Positions 7,812 through 17,847 of a DNA stretch of 39,507 nucleotides are shown piece after piece. Source of the DNA: a virus; IMG/VR virus record IMGVR_UViG_3300037537_000621, positions 1 to 39,507 of that record; one strand, 5' to 3'. The notes under the pieces are model-generated. The model did no database searches. It worked only from the letters and a program-made list of their open reading frames with translations, and had not been told where the DNA came from. A program made the position numbers and the translations under genes. How positions within the stretch are numbered: the stretch's first letter is position 1; each line of letters starts with the position of its first letter.

Positions 7812-10319
7812 TTAAAAAAATCTTTCCATACTTTGTTCTTCATCTACTGGCTTTCCCCAATCCAAACAATCATAGAACATTTGTATTTTTTTTGTTAAAG
7901 ATTGACGATATATTTTATCGTGGTCAATATGTTGAGTTATAAAATTCATAATTTCGGGTGGATCTTCATGTCCTTTGTAAGCAACTGCATTTAATCCTAA
8001 TGGATTCGTTTTTAAATATACCCATCGGATTTTATCTCCATTATTGATGAACTGGTATTTATTATCTTGTTTATAATATTTTACCAAATCATTATATGCT
8101 ATTGCCGCTTTTACATGAACAGGAGTTCCCTTTTTAAAAGTTGAAAACACGGAACTATTTTCTTTATCTTTCTTTTCCATATACTTCCATATTCCCTTTA
8201 CTCCAGTTGGTGATGAAATTTCATCCAACTGATTGAGTTTCATATTCTTTCTAAATCTTGTTATTCTATGGTCTACCTTATCCTTTGGAACACTTCCCAA
8301 AATATCATCTAATACGTCAGATAATAGTTTTCTAAATAATGGTGCGAAATTACTACGAACTGTATCTAATCCCTTTACAAGAGTTGTATTTACCTGGCGA
8401 CCATTATCCGAAATAACTTTCATACCATATCGTTTCTTTACTATAAATAAAGCACTCTTTGCAATAATCTCTTGTTTAATCTCAAATCTATGAATGCCGA
8501 GATTACAAAATTTCTTGGCAAAATAATTATAACTTTCATTTAGATATTTCTGTACTTCTGTCGCTATCTCATTAATTCGTTGAGTTTTCATAACATCACT
8601 AAGATTTTGATTTGGGAATCTATGTTCTATTAACGGTACTGCTGAATAAAAAACTGAATCGGTATCAATATAAATACAATAATCTTTATCCGTTTCTAAT
8701 TCCTTATTATAGAAATGATTGACAATCTTCTTTGTAAACTTAATCAGTTCTTGACCAGTTTTTGTTGTGGCCTCTGCATTTTCTAAATCATAAAACCTAA
8801 ATACAGGCAAACCCAATACACCATACATAGAATTCAACACAATCTTCTGAATATGCTGTCGTCTATTAAAATAACCAGATTTTTCTTCATTACCACCGTC
8901 ACCAAATTTTTTGGCTAACTTTCGATATTCTGTTCGTTTATCAAACCAACTTGACAACAATGTTGGAATCAATCCTTGTTTATCCGTTCTATACAAAATA
9001 CCATTATTGGATATTGATACTTGATTATTATCAAAGAAATCTTTTAATTCAATTTCCGTTAATTGTCCTCGTTTCTTACCATTCATATGAACAGAATAGG
9101 TTTTATTTTTACCACTAATATAGTCTTTTGGATTCCAACCAATAATCTTACCGATTTTTGTTTCGGGTGATATATTCAATGACATAATAATTGATGGATA
9201 CATTGAAGTAATGTCCAAATCATAAACCCAATCATGTCTACCTTTTTGTGGATCCTGAACGTATGCTCCTGTAAACTTTCCATCTTTCTTCACATCTTCT
9301 CGTGGTGGTTTGTTTGGTGCTACAATTCCAAGTTTTTTCAAATACACTAAAATCGCCCCTTCCAAAAATCTACTGTCGTAAACAATATCCTCATATGGTA
9401 CATGACCAATATGAGATATGGCTCTTGCAATTTCTATAAAGTCTAATTTATCATCTAACTTCTTTACAATTCTAACATCATGAATGTTATATTCAACGAA
9501 CTTATTCAAATCATTTTCATATAAATCATTAAGTGTTCCATCATAAGATATTTTTGAAGTTCCAACTTCTGATTGACCAATATCATCTAATCTGTAAGAT
9601 GGTTTGGAACTAAATGTGAAGTTTTTATATAACATCAGATAATCTAAACAACTCACACCGGCTATCATATATCTTTCTCTATATTTATTATAATAAATTT
9701 TAGAAATTGGTGAAAGACAATCGGCAATGTTCTTACCAACTATTTGTTGTGCTCGATTGTAAAGATATGGAATATCAAAACCATCTACATTCCAACCCGT
9801 TATAATGGTTGGTCGCATTTCTAAATACTTTGCGTAAAACCTCTGTAATAACCCGTACTCTTTGTCAAAGGTTTCTACTGTTACATTTTTACCCCAATCA
9901 TTTGGTTTAAGTTTATTTTCTTCATCAAGAACAAAACAAAAATATTGGTCGGTTACACTATCGTGAATTGCAATAGAAGTAATCTTATTCTGTGCTTTTA
10001 GTGGATTTGGGAAGCCCTCTGTAACTTCAACCTCGATATCAATAATCATAATTCTATGACCAGTTGACGGTTTTTCACTATTAGTGTACATATCAATTAG
10101 AGTTCGTGTTTCAGGATTAATATCACTTTCGTGTAATCCCTCCACGGTTTTATCCCATTTATATGTCTTTTTTAATCTATCACCATACAAAGAAACATGA
10201 GTTCCATAATTGTCTTTCACATAAGCATACCTTTTATAAGGCACAACTACATGACCACTTTTATCATCCCATATATGTACTTTGTTTTTACGGCTCTCGT
10301 AGTATATATTTTGGTAAAT
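7812..10319 (-). CDS. 43: DNA polymerase, family B, T4 gp43-like, probable AUU start
   Basis: A replicative family B polymerase of about 835 residues. Numbered from GTG 10244: exonuclease motifs DIEVE at 69-73, GWNVDGFDIPY at 150-160 and YNIHDVRIV at 252-260; polymerase motif A DLDITSMYPSI at 342-352, motif B KIVLNSMYG at 467-475, and motif C YIDTDS at 525-530. All catalytic aspartates are present. The frame continues 25 sense codons upstream of that GTG and encodes a family-like N-terminal strand (NIYYESRKNK, then HIWDDKSGHVV). The extension contains no ATG, GTG or TTG start until GTG 10244. An ATT at 10319 lies seven bases after AAAGAGG, so AUU is the likely start. A shorter form from the internal GTG would lack the first beta-strands and has no ribosome site. 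Confidence 0.93.
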   Translation of the reverse strand: MYQNIYYESRKNKVHIWDDKSGHVVVPYKRYAYVKDNYGTHVSLYGDRLKKTYKWDKTVEGLHESDINPETRTLIDMYTNSEKPSTGHRIMIIDIEVEVTEGFPNPLKAQNKITSIAIHDSVTDQYFCFVLDEENKLKPNDWGKNVTVETFDKEYGLLQRFYAKYLEMRPTIITGWNVDGFDIPYLYNRAQQIVGKNIADCLSPISKIYYNKYRERYMIAGVSCLDYLMLYKNFTFSSKPSYRLDDIGQSEVGTSKISYDGTLNDLYENDLNKFVEYNIHDVRIVKKLDDKLDFIEIARAISHIGHVPYEDIVYDSRFLEGAILVYLKKLGIVAPNKPPREDVKKDGKFTGAYVQDPQKGRHDWVYDLDITSMYPSIIMSLNISPETKIGKIIGWNPKDYISGKNKTYSVHMNGKKRGQLTEIELKDFFDNNQVSISNNGILYRTDKQGLIPTLLSSWFDKRTEYRKLAKKFGDGGNEEKSGYFNRRQHIQKIVLNSMYGVLGLPVFRFYDLENAEATTKTGQELIKFTKKIVNHFYNKELETDKDYCIYIDTDSVFYSAVPLIEHRFPNQNLSDVMKTQRINEIATEVQKYLNESYNYFAKKFCNLGIHRFEIKQEIIAKSALFIVKKRYGMKVISDNGRQVNTTLVKGLDTVRSNFAPLFRKLLSDVLDDILGSVPKDKVDHRITRFRKNMKLNQLDEISSPTGVKGIWKYMEKKDKENSSVFSTFKKGTPVHVKAAIAYNDLVKYYKQDNKYQFINNGDKIRWVYLKTNPLGLNAVAYKGHEDPPEIMNFITQHIDHDKIYRQSLTKKIQMFYDCLDWGKPVDEEQSMERFF

Positions 10320-10399
10320 TTTATAACCTCTTTACTATAACTATCTAATTACAAATCGTTTCTATCATTTTTTTGCTGACTTTCCACAAATATTCTAAC

Positions 10400-12391
10400 T
10401 TATGACTCATAAATTATTTCTCCTGGAATCTCACAAACATCATTGTTACAAAATTTATCTATTTCGGCTTCTTCACCCTCAACACCTACAAAACTCAAAT
10501 ATTTAAGCTTTTTAACTTGTTTTTCATAATCTTCTTCTGTAATTGCTTCATAAGGCATTTGTTTGTATGCTCCTAATGGATGTCTTGGTAATAATGATAT
10601 ACCTTTTAATCTATATTGAAAATAATTTAATACATGGGGTAATTCATTTGCTTCAGTTTCTGGGTTAAATGTTGCTGTACAACTAACTTGATTATCTGCC
10701 CAATGTCGTTGTAAGAACGCGGCTAAACTGAATTGTTCCCAAATCGAAAGTTCACTTGCTGTTCTAATACCCTCACCAACATCTACTGGCACTTCTACCA
10801 CCATTGTTGTATCTTCGGAACCAAAAGCTGGTTCTAATTTGTAACCTGCTTTCTTTAGTGGTTCTATTAACTCTGAATGTTTTGATAACCTCATTCTTCT
10901 TATATAAAATCTTGACTCTGGATAGTGCATTCCAGGAGTTGCTCCTACTAAAAGTGAAACCGTACCACTTGGTTTAACACTTGTGGTCTTAATTGATTTT
11001 GGAACTGCAAACCAATCACTATATTGTTTATCCCAATCTTGAATCGTCTTGTATCCCTTTTCTAACCATTTTCTTAAATCTTCCATTCCGTGTTTCGTAA
11101 TAAACTGAGCAACACCACTTACACTACATCCAATCCGTCTATTTCTTAACATAACTCTATTAGTATCTGGCCAATGAGTTTTTCCAAGTGTTACAGTTTT
11201 GGCATATAGATAAGCATATTTAAGTGTTCTTTTATAGTCATCTAAATCTTCATGATTGTTTGGAAATGTTTCAACAAGACAACATAACTCATAACTTTCT
11301 AATGATTGTTCTAAACAAGGATTACCACCCGCTACTCTATGGTCTTTATTATCTCCACCATTTTGCATACGAGAAAATTTCCTCATATTTTCTAACCATG
11401 CGAATCCAGGTTCTCCATTATCATTGATTCTCTTACATACATCTGTATAATCCATACCGAGTTTAGCAAAGATACTATTATTACTTGTCCATCCATATCG
11501 TTCCCTGTGTGGGTTAACTTCGTAGTTTTTTAAATCCAAATACTCGTCATCATAGGGATCACCGAACACAATCTCCGCTGTTCGTCTTACGTTCCCTGCT
11601 ACGACACATTTACCAATAAGGTTCATTATATCCACAATTGTAGTTATGGTAATTGGTTCTTTACTATTTTGTTCTAATACTTTTCTAATTTCTTCATGAA
11701 TTTCTTCTAATGGTTCATGACCACTTGATACACCACCAAAACCTTTTATTGGTGCACCCGCAGGTCTAACTTTTGAGTAATCAAAATATACTGGTGCAGT
11801 TCCATGAAAATAACTCTCTAACAATACCTTTAATGATTCTACCCAACCTTCTCGTGTATCTGGAATTACATATGTTTCTTCTCCTCTATCAACATTAACT
11901 CCCTTTACAACAATTTCCCCGGCACCCTTTACATCAAAACCAACTCCTACTCCCAACATTGATGCGTCCATTAAGAAACAAAATGGTTTTGAGTAATCAT
12001 CCTTAATAGTTGAAGTTGATACGAATGCACAGTTATTAAGGGCAGCATATAACTTCTTTTCTTCGGTAATAGCAGTTCCCATTGCCCAAAGACCACGACC
12101 TGGAGGTAAAAACTTCATATTGAACATTCGGTCATACATTTCTTGAGCTGATGCTTGGGCTTGCCAAGGATTCCAACCAAGTTGATGTTGGTCAATCCAA
12201 TTCTTTTGCATCGAATAAGTTCCCTCTACAACCCGTTGAATGGTTTCCCACCATCTTTCGTTTTTTCCATTTTCTTTAATTCGAGAATATGTTCTCATAT
12301 AGACCAATTCACCTAATCCATTAAAACCGAATGGTGGTTTTTTTCTTTTATACTTATTGATAAAATTTTCCGATAACTTAAACCTATCCAT
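10400..12391 (-). CDS. nrdJ: Adenosylcobalamin-dependent ribonucleoside-triphosphate reductase (class II)
   Basis: This is a monomeric class II reductase of about 663 residues, which makes dNTPs using coenzyme B12 rather than an iron or glycyl radical. Seen: the glycine-rich FLMDASMLGVGVGFD region, the barrel segment SKVRPAGAPIKGFGG, the active-site NPCLEQ loop (near residue 360) with a following ELCCLVETFP, SVKPSGTVSLLVGATPG for substrate phosphate binding, and a C-terminal cysteine pair (CNNDVC) for re-reduction. The ATG at 12391 is preferred because GGAG lies 8-9 bases upstream; an ATG at 12418 has no ribosome site. With ThyX at 31155-31853 the phage has its own dTMP and dNTP supply. The host must provide or import cobalamin. 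Confidence 0.9.
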   Translation of the reverse strand: MDRFKLSENFINKYKRKKPPFGFNGLGELVYMRTYSRIKENGKNERWWETIQRVVEGTYSMQKNWIDQHQLGWNPWQAQASAQEMYDRMFNMKFLPPGRGLWAMGTAITEEKKLYAALNNCAFVSTSTIKDDYSKPFCFLMDASMLGVGVGFDVKGAGEIVVKGVNVDRGEETYVIPDTREGWVESLKVLLESYFHGTAPVYFDYSKVRPAGAPIKGFGGVSSGHEPLEEIHEEIRKVLEQNSKEPITITTIVDIMNLIGKCVVAGNVRRTAEIVFGDPYDDEYLDLKNYEVNPHRERYGWTSNNSIFAKLGMDYTDVCKRINDNGEPGFAWLENMRKFSRMQNGGDNKDHRVAGGNPCLEQSLESYELCCLVETFPNNHEDLDDYKRTLKYAYLYAKTVTLGKTHWPDTNRVMLRNRRIGCSVSGVAQFITKHGMEDLRKWLEKGYKTIQDWDKQYSDWFAVPKSIKTTSVKPSGTVSLLVGATPGMHYPESRFYIRRMRLSKHSELIEPLKKAGYKLEPAFGSEDTTMVVEVPVDVGEGIRTASELSIWEQFSLAAFLQRHWADNQVSCTATFNPETEANELPHVLNYFQYRLKGISLLPRHPLGAYKQMPYEAITEEDYEKQVKKLKYLSFVGVEGEEAEIDKFCNNDVCEIPGEIIYES

Positions 12392-12444
12392 AACTTTTTC
12401 TCCAATTTTTCTGTTCATTCTGTTTACGGATATAAATATAAATC

Positions 12445-13812
12445 TTATTCAAATCCATCACCATCTTTTTCAAATTGTTTATGTTTATTTGCCAATTGCT
12501 TTCGTAAATACTCTTGACTATTATCCATCTTCCCTTGAACCTCTTTACCACTCTGAGTTGATGATTCGTAAATAAGAATTTTACCAATGTTCGTGTTCAT
12601 ACTTGATGGAAAAGTTATACCATCAATCCCAAATCTATTCTTGATAACGTGAAACCTGCTTGTATTTGCAATCTTATCTTCAACCTTTCTACTAACTGAT
12701 ATCACGAAATCAGCTATCATAACTTTACTATATGCTTCTGCTACCTTTGATGCATCAATTATTTCTTCTTCTAATGAACTTCTGTTTGCCTGTGAGGCTG
12801 TCCATATCGGACATTCAATTTCACCAGCTAATCCTCTTAAATCTTCATAAATATTTTCTAAAACGTGTCTTTTTTCTGAACCAACACCTTTTAAAATATC
12901 GGCGTAATCCACTATTACCAAATCAGGTTTAACTCCTTGTATTTCAATTTGACTTAGATGAGAAGTTAAAGTTTGAACTGAAGCACTTTTGGTAGGAAAA
13001 TATTTTATCAATAATGTTCCTTTAAGTGCATCTATTTTCTTCTTAACATCATCTTGATAGAATTTTATATCTGATGTTGTAATTCCACTAAAAACAGTAT
13101 CATAACGAAGTCCAACATAATTCTGATTTAACTCTAATGTATAGTGAACTACATTCAATCCCTGTTTTACAGAATATGCCCCTATGTTCTGTAAACACCA
13201 AGTTTTACCAATACCCGCGGGTGCTACTACAACACCCAATTCACCTGCTCCTAATCCACCATCCATAACCTCATCTATTGGGTCCCAACCTGTTTTTACG
13301 GTATCCCGTGTGGATTTTGTAAGTCGTTCTTCTATACCCTCAATGTAATCATGACCTAAATCTCTATCTGAACCAGCTTTCATTGCCTCATCCACGATTT
13401 TTTTGATTTGGTCATATTGACCTACTTCAATCAAATCAACACTATCCATAATGGCCTGTTTCATAACTTGATTTCTACAAAACTCTAATGTCTGTTCTTG
13501 GACAAACTGTAAGTCTGTTGATTCTATATTTCTCCAACTCTCTTTTAAGTTACCTACTACTGAAACCTGTAAAATCTCATTCTCCATCTCGTCTATCTTA
13601 ACTTTCATCACTTCAAGAGTTGGAGTGGTTTTATACTCAAAGAAATAATCTCTTATAATTTTACATAACCACTTATTGGCATCACTATCGAAATAATCTG
13701 GTTCTAAAATATCTGATATAGTTTGTATGAATTTCTTGTCTGATAATAAAGATGATATTATCTTGGATTGGAAAGCGTGTCCAAATTGGGATAAAGTTGA
13801 TCTATCACTCAT
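12445..13812 (-). CDS. 41: Replicative DNA helicase, T4 gp41/DnaB family
   Basis: The 455-residue protein has a helical N-terminal domain (about 1-150), a linker, and a RecA-type motor. Walker A is APAGIGKT at 197-204, and Walker B PDLVIVDYADIL ends with Asp302. The C-terminal region TASQANRSS then VMIADFVISVSRK matches DnaB motifs III/IV. As a hexamer it unwinds DNA 5'-3' ahead of the polymerase and works with a primase, which is not seen here. ATG at 13812, four bases after the methyltransferase stop side of the neighbouring gene, in the replication operon. Confidence 0.9.
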   Translation of the reverse strand: MSDRSTLSQFGHAFQSKIISSLLSDKKFIQTISDILEPDYFDSDANKWLCKIIRDYFFEYKTTPTLEVMKVKIDEMENEILQVSVVGNLKESWRNIESTDLQFVQEQTLEFCRNQVMKQAIMDSVDLIEVGQYDQIKKIVDEAMKAGSDRDLGHDYIEGIEERLTKSTRDTVKTGWDPIDEVMDGGLGAGELGVVVAPAGIGKTWCLQNIGAYSVKQGLNVVHYTLELNQNYVGLRYDTVFSGITTSDIKFYQDDVKKKIDALKGTLLIKYFPTKSASVQTLTSHLSQIEIQGVKPDLVIVDYADILKGVGSEKRHVLENIYEDLRGLAGEIECPIWTASQANRSSLEEEIIDASKVAEAYSKVMIADFVISVSRKVEDKIANTSRFHVIKNRFGIDGITFPSSMNTNIGKILIYESSTQSGKEVQGKMDNSQEYLRKQLANKHKQFEKDGDGFE

Positions 13813-13815
13813 TGA

Positions 13816-15513
13816 TTAAAACCATTCATTTTCTACTAATCCTGCTGGATTTTTTGCCTTCTTTATCCGAGCCTCCATTATCTTAAAATACTCTTTTTCT
13901 CTCTCAATAAGTATGTAGTTCCTTTCTGAAAACACACAAGCAATTCCTGTTGTTCCACTTCCTGCGAATGGATCTAATATTACATCATTTTTACGACTAC
14001 CAAGTACCACTAAATAACTCATCAAGTATATTGGTTTTACTGTTGGATGCATATTTTTACCTGGTTGTAATCCTTTCTCTGTAAATGAACCTTTACCAAT
14101 ATCAGTTCTTTCATCTTTTTGTTTAACCTCAAACTTATTCAATCCCATATTCTTTTCAGATTTACTCGCCTTGGGAACAATTAAAAATGGAAATGTCCGT
14201 TGAACTTCTACTGGTAACCTACTCATTCTAAATTCCCACCAAGCATCTAAACTATAATATCTACTGAATGAACCTTCATCTGAATATCTACTTGTAACTA
14301 CACTACTTGCCTGACCAAAATGACCAGATGTTTTACCACTACCTTGTCCCACTTTACTATTTTCAGTTGCATTTCTTGTCGTTTTTCCATCATTCAATAT
14401 ATCATCACTTACTAATAGATTGGCGGCAAATCTACCGAGTGGTGATGCTTCTGCTGTATCATTTTCTTCACTCTTAAATCCACTCTGTTTAAATACATTA
14501 TGGTCTGTACGTGGTTGTCGTTTTGTTATTTTAACTTTTTTAGTGGCTTTCTTTCCCCATAAATTTCTACCATCTTTGGTTTCTGATTGTTTTGAATCTC
14601 CAAATGCTGAAACTCGTTCATAGGTATCTTCTTCTCCCCATTTGTCCCAACCTCGTTCATCTGAATAGTTTTCTTTATTATTTTTATCACTCACATACTT
14701 TTCATAATCACTTTTAGATTTTCGTGCTGGTTTTTCCCAACCACCCTCATACATTTTACCACTATCTTTTTCGTATCTACCATCAAAATTCACCATACCA
14801 GCAACATTATCTTTATCAAATTGTTCCTCATCATTCATACCTGCAAATGGTATCCTACAATCATCTAACCAAGTTACACCTTTTCCATTATCAAGTGCTT
14901 GGTCTACATAACCCTTTTTCTTACCCAACGGTTTCATTGCCACAATTACTACTTCTACCGCTGGTTTTGGTTGGTATCCTGCGTAACTTCCATCAAGGTT
15001 TTTGGCTTCATCTGATGCTGGGCCTGTTGTGATTTCTTCTTCACCATATCCAAATATGTCTTTATTGTTTTGGTTTGCTTCTGCTCGAGTAAATGTAGTT
15101 CCCTTTTTCTTAGCTTCTTCTACATCACCTCGTTTCTTTACACCTATAACTTTTCGTTTTTTACCAAGTCGTTTATCAATTACTTTACCGACATTTAATG
15201 CCTTTGGAAAACCTGTTGCGTATGCCCAATAGATAGGTGTGAAACCAATTTCAAATCCAACTTCTTCTAACATCTGCGCCATTCTAAATTGAACATCACT
15301 TCTTGGAGCACTCATTACAAATGCAAATGAACCTGGTTTCAATACTCTCAATGACTCTTCAAATATTTCTTTAGGTGGCAACATCTTATCCCAAGACTTA
15401 CCCATAAATCCGTATCCATATGGTGGATCTGTACAGAGTAAGTCTATTGAACCATCATCGAGTTTTTTCAGTTCTTCTAAACAATCCCCATTGATTAGTT
15501 TACTGTTCTCCAT
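13816..15513 (-). CDS. DNA methyltransferase, beta-class order (DPPY ... FAGSGT)
   Basis: The 565-residue protein begins with the target-nucleotide motif IV DPPYG at 29-33. It ends with the AdoMet motif I DPFAGSGTTG near 514-523, preceded by the MHPTVKPIYLMSYL motif. This permuted order is that of beta-class N6-adenine/N4-cytosine methyltransferases. A long insert between them (about 110-430) is rich in charged residues. It includes WLDDCRIPFAG and FAANLLVSDDILNDG, segments that recur in phage and prophage enzymes of this kind. No restriction enzyme accompanies it, so it probably acts as a solitary enzyme that protects or marks phage DNA. It is the second methyltransferase in the window and is unrelated in motif order to the one at 5798-7021. 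Confidence 0.85.
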   Translation of the reverse strand: MENSKLINGDCLEELKKLDDGSIDLLCTDPPYGYGFMGKSWDKMLPPKEIFEESLRVLKPGSFAFVMSAPRSDVQFRMAQMLEEVGFEIGFTPIYWAYATGFPKALNVGKVIDKRLGKKRKVIGVKKRGDVEEAKKKGTTFTRAEANQNNKDIFGYGEEEITTGPASDEAKNLDGSYAGYQPKPAVEVVIVAMKPLGKKKGYVDQALDNGKGVTWLDDCRIPFAGMNDEEQFDKDNVAGMVNFDGRYEKDSGKMYEGGWEKPARKSKSDYEKYVSDKNNKENYSDERGWDKWGEEDTYERVSAFGDSKQSETKDGRNLWGKKATKKVKITKRQPRTDHNVFKQSGFKSEENDTAEASPLGRFAANLLVSDDILNDGKTTRNATENSKVGQGSGKTSGHFGQASSVVTSRYSDEGSFSRYYSLDAWWEFRMSRLPVEVQRTFPFLIVPKASKSEKNMGLNKFEVKQKDERTDIGKGSFTEKGLQPGKNMHPTVKPIYLMSYLVVLGSRKNDVILDPFAGSGTTGIACVFSERNYILIEREKEYFKIMEARIKKAKNPAGLVENEWF

Positions 15514-15682
15514 ACATTTTTCTCCTTTTTTCCTTTCTTTGTTCTGCTATTTTTTTCAATCTATACCTTTCCTTAGCCTTCTTCAAAATTTCGGTCCTAT
15601 TACGCTCGTAGTGGTCCATCTGCCACTTTCGTTGGGCTTCGAGTCTTTCTTCTTCGGTATAATATTTCTTTTTTCTACCCAT
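15500..15682 (-). CDS. Small basic conserved-type protein
   Basis: A 60-residue protein with nearly half charged residues (MGRKKKYYTEEERLEAQRKW at the start), predicted to be almost all helix. It overlaps the nuclease gene on one side by eight bases and the methyltransferase on the other by 14, a packing expected of a real gene rather than a shadow frame. The YYTEEERLEAQRKW... pattern resembles short phage proteins thought to bind nucleic acid. No catalytic residues can be named. Function unknown; DNA or RNA binding is a guess from its charge. Confidence 0.65.
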   Translation of the reverse strand: MGRKKKYYTEEERLEAQRKWQMDHYERNRTEILKKAKERYRLKKIAEQRKEKRRKMYGEQ

Positions 15683-16733
15683 TGTTTATTTTGGCAAACC
15701 TATTGAGTTGTGTCCAAGTTTGCATTATCCAACTATCTATATTTGGTAAGGCACCAAACATCCTATCTTCCATAAACATCTTTTGGAAAATTGGTTTATT
15801 TAGTTCAGGTATTTTACCATTTACTATTCTGTTAATCTTTAATTTGGCACCACCACTTATATCCACATCTGATAATTGCATCAATCTGTGATTAATATCT
15901 ATAGTATCTTGATTATCAAGTATTAGATTGTAAAATCTCTCTCCTTGATGTTTATGTGCTTCTTTAATTACATCATCATATGATATAACCTTTCCCTCTG
16001 TGCCTAAATCAGGAAAGTGTTTTAGTAAGGTCTTTGCACCAATACCCTTTACTCCTTTAATATTATCGGAATTATCACCTTCAAAAACCCTACTTAATAG
16101 CAAGTTTTTAGATGTTACCTTGTATTCCTCTAATATCTTTTCAGGATTGTAAAGTTTCTTTTTGGTGGGTGACCAAACTGAAATTCTATCATTTACCAAT
16201 TGTAAGAAATCTTTATCGGTACTCATGATAACAATATTGCTCTTGGGCAATATTTGTTTTGCTGTATAACCTATGGCATCATCTGCCTCTATACCATCAA
16301 TGGACATTATACTCAAAGGTAATTTCTCTAAGTATTCCACACAACGAGATAATTGCATCATCATTGAGTGTCGCTCATCTTCGATATTTTCAAAATCGTT
16401 TACACGATTGAGTCGGATTTTCTTTGTTCTTCGTTTCGCTTTATATTCCGGATAAAGTTTACGGCGGCGGTTACTCCCACCGGTTCCATCAAATGTTATG
16501 ATGGTTCGAGTGGGAGCTAACATTTTTACTGCGTAACCGACTGACTTTAAAAAACCAACTATTCCACCAATGTGAATTCCATCATCATTAGTAGTTGGTA
16601 TAACACTAAATACTCTAATAAAAGTATTTAAGCCATCTATTATCAGTACTTTTTCATTGGGATTTGTTGTATCCGTTTTACCGCCGTGTTTCTTTATCTC
16701 ATCAAGAATAGAAAGGTATCTGTCATTACCCAT
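15675..16733 (-). CDS. rnh: 5'-3' exonuclease / RNase H, T4 Rnh-like (FEN/PIN)
   Basis: The protein of about 352 residues has the PIN/FEN fold. In numbering from the upstream ATG 16748: Asp38 in LIIDGLN, Asp87 in ITFDG, Glu154/Asp156/Asp157 in DGIEADDA, Asp178/Asp180 in STDKD and Asp225/Asp228 in EGDNSDN form the metal-binding acidic cluster. KGVKGIGAKTL is the helix-three-turn-helix that grips DNA. The T4 homologue removes RNA primers and flaps from lagging strands. ATG 16733 overlaps the uvsX end and is chosen over 16748 because neither has a strong ribosome site and homologous proteins start close to the PIN domain; this is not certain. Confidence 0.85.
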   Translation of the reverse strand: MGNDRYLSILDEIKKHGGKTDTTNPNEKVLIIDGLNTFIRVFSVIPTTNDDGIHIGGIVGFLKSVGYAVKMLAPTRTIITFDGTGGSNRRRKLYPEYKAKRRTKKIRLNRVNDFENIEDERHSMMMQLSRCVEYLEKLPLSIMSIDGIEADDAIGYTAKQILPKSNIVIMSTDKDFLQLVNDRISVWSPTKKKLYNPEKILEEYKVTSKNLLLSRVFEGDNSDNIKGVKGIGAKTLLKHFPDLGTEGKVISYDDVIKEAHKHQGERFYNLILDNQDTIDINHRLMQLSDVDISGGAKLKINRIVNGKIPELNKPIFQKMFMEDRMFGALPNIDSWIMQTWTQLNRFAKINNG

Positions 16734-17832
16734 CACCGACCACTTCATCTGTATATACTACATCATCAATTCCTAAATCGGCTGATTGATATTTTAGTAT
16801 AGATACTTCACAGATTAAATCATAAAGGTATTCTTTTAATCCATCATTTTCTTCTAATTTTTTCTCAAAATCCTTAGATTGAAATTTGATATCCTTACCT
16901 TTATATTCTAAAGTGTACCAAGCTCCAGCAATTTTCAAGAGTTTGTGTTCTTTCAGTACCGTTAGCCAACTTCCCATATCATCAATACCACTATCGAAAT
17001 ATAAGTTAAAGTCAGCATGACGAAGTGGAGGACCCAAACGATTTTTAATAATCTGTGCCCTACACTTCATACCTAATACATTTTTTGCTGTATCTTTGAT
17101 TTGTCCCATATTCTTTAATCGAATACGAGTTGATGAGTGAAAAGGTAATGCCTTACCACCACTTGTAGTCCAAGGATCACCGAACATAACACCGAGTTTT
17201 TGTCTGAGCTGATTAGTGAATACGAGAGCTATTCGTTCTCGTCCAATCATTTGAGTAATCTTTCTCATCGCTTTTGAAACGATAATTGCCTTACTCGTTG
17301 CCCATCCATCTTTCTCGAAATCGGCTTCCATTTCTACTTTGGTAGATGCTCCTGCTAAACTATCCACAAGGATCGTAACTAACCTTTCTCTATCTGATTC
17401 TCTAATCTTGATGACTATACTTTCAATACACTGAAATATATCTTCTACTGTTTCCACATGAAGATATAATAGATTTTGAACATCTACACCAATAGTTTCT
17501 AACCATTCTCTACTAACAGATGTTTCAGTATCAATATACACTGCAACACCACCTCGTTTTTGAGTTTCTGCAAGAATGTGAGTTCCAATTAAAGATTTAC
17601 CACTTGATTCCAATCCATTGATTTCTGTAATTCTACCAACTGCAACTCCACCGTTTGGTCGGTTGGAAATTGCAAGGTCTAATACAGATGAACCAGTTGA
17701 TATAAATTCCTTGATATCAGTTGGAGTGGCATTTGAACCATCTAAGAAATAGGCTACCTTTGTATCCTTGAACTGTTTATTAAGACTATCGGCAAGAACT
17801 TGTGCAAGTTCATCTTTTGCTGATATAGACAT
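16726..17832 (-). CDS. uvsX: RecA-like recombinase UvsX
   Basis: The 368-residue protein is a RecA/UvsX recombinase. Walker A GLESSGKS is at 73-80, Walker B LVTILVDSLAG contains Asp158, and the conserved FTNQLRQKLGVMFGDPWTTSGGKAL contains DNA-binding loop 2. It forms filaments on single-stranded DNA and drives strand exchange, which in T4-like phages also starts replication forks. A strong AAAGGAG precedes the ATG. It lies between gp32 and the flap nuclease; the short gap (15 bases) after gp32 suggests joint transcription, consistent with their cooperation on single-stranded DNA. Confidence 0.92.
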   Translation of the reverse strand: MSISAKDELAQVLADSLNKQFKDTKVAYFLDGSNATPTDIKEFISTGSSVLDLAISNRPNGGVAVGRITEINGLESSGKSLIGTHILAETQKRGGVAVYIDTETSVSREWLETIGVDVQNLLYLHVETVEDIFQCIESIVIKIRESDRERLVTILVDSLAGASTKVEMEADFEKDGWATSKAIIVSKAMRKITQMIGRERIALVFTNQLRQKLGVMFGDPWTTSGGKALPFHSSTRIRLKNMGQIKDTAKNVLGMKCRAQIIKNRLGPPLRHADFNLYFDSGIDDMGSWLTVLKEHKLLKIAGAWYTLEYKGKDIKFQSKDFEKKLEENDGLKEYLYDLICEVSILKYQSADLGIDDVVYTDEVVGDG

Positions 17833-17847
17833 ATTATGTCTCCTTTA

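Noticed and set aside
12384-12587. Minus-strand 67-codon frame across the helicase-RNR junction
   Set aside because: Overlaps the helicase end in another frame and has low-complexity composition; real starts and stops of the neighbours explain the sequence.
14724-15232. Plus-strand frames opposite the second methyltransferase
   Set aside because: Antisense shadows of a clear coding gene.
16845-16875. TTTTGAGAAA inside uvsX
   Set aside because: No A/T block at the required spacing and it is within a coding region.
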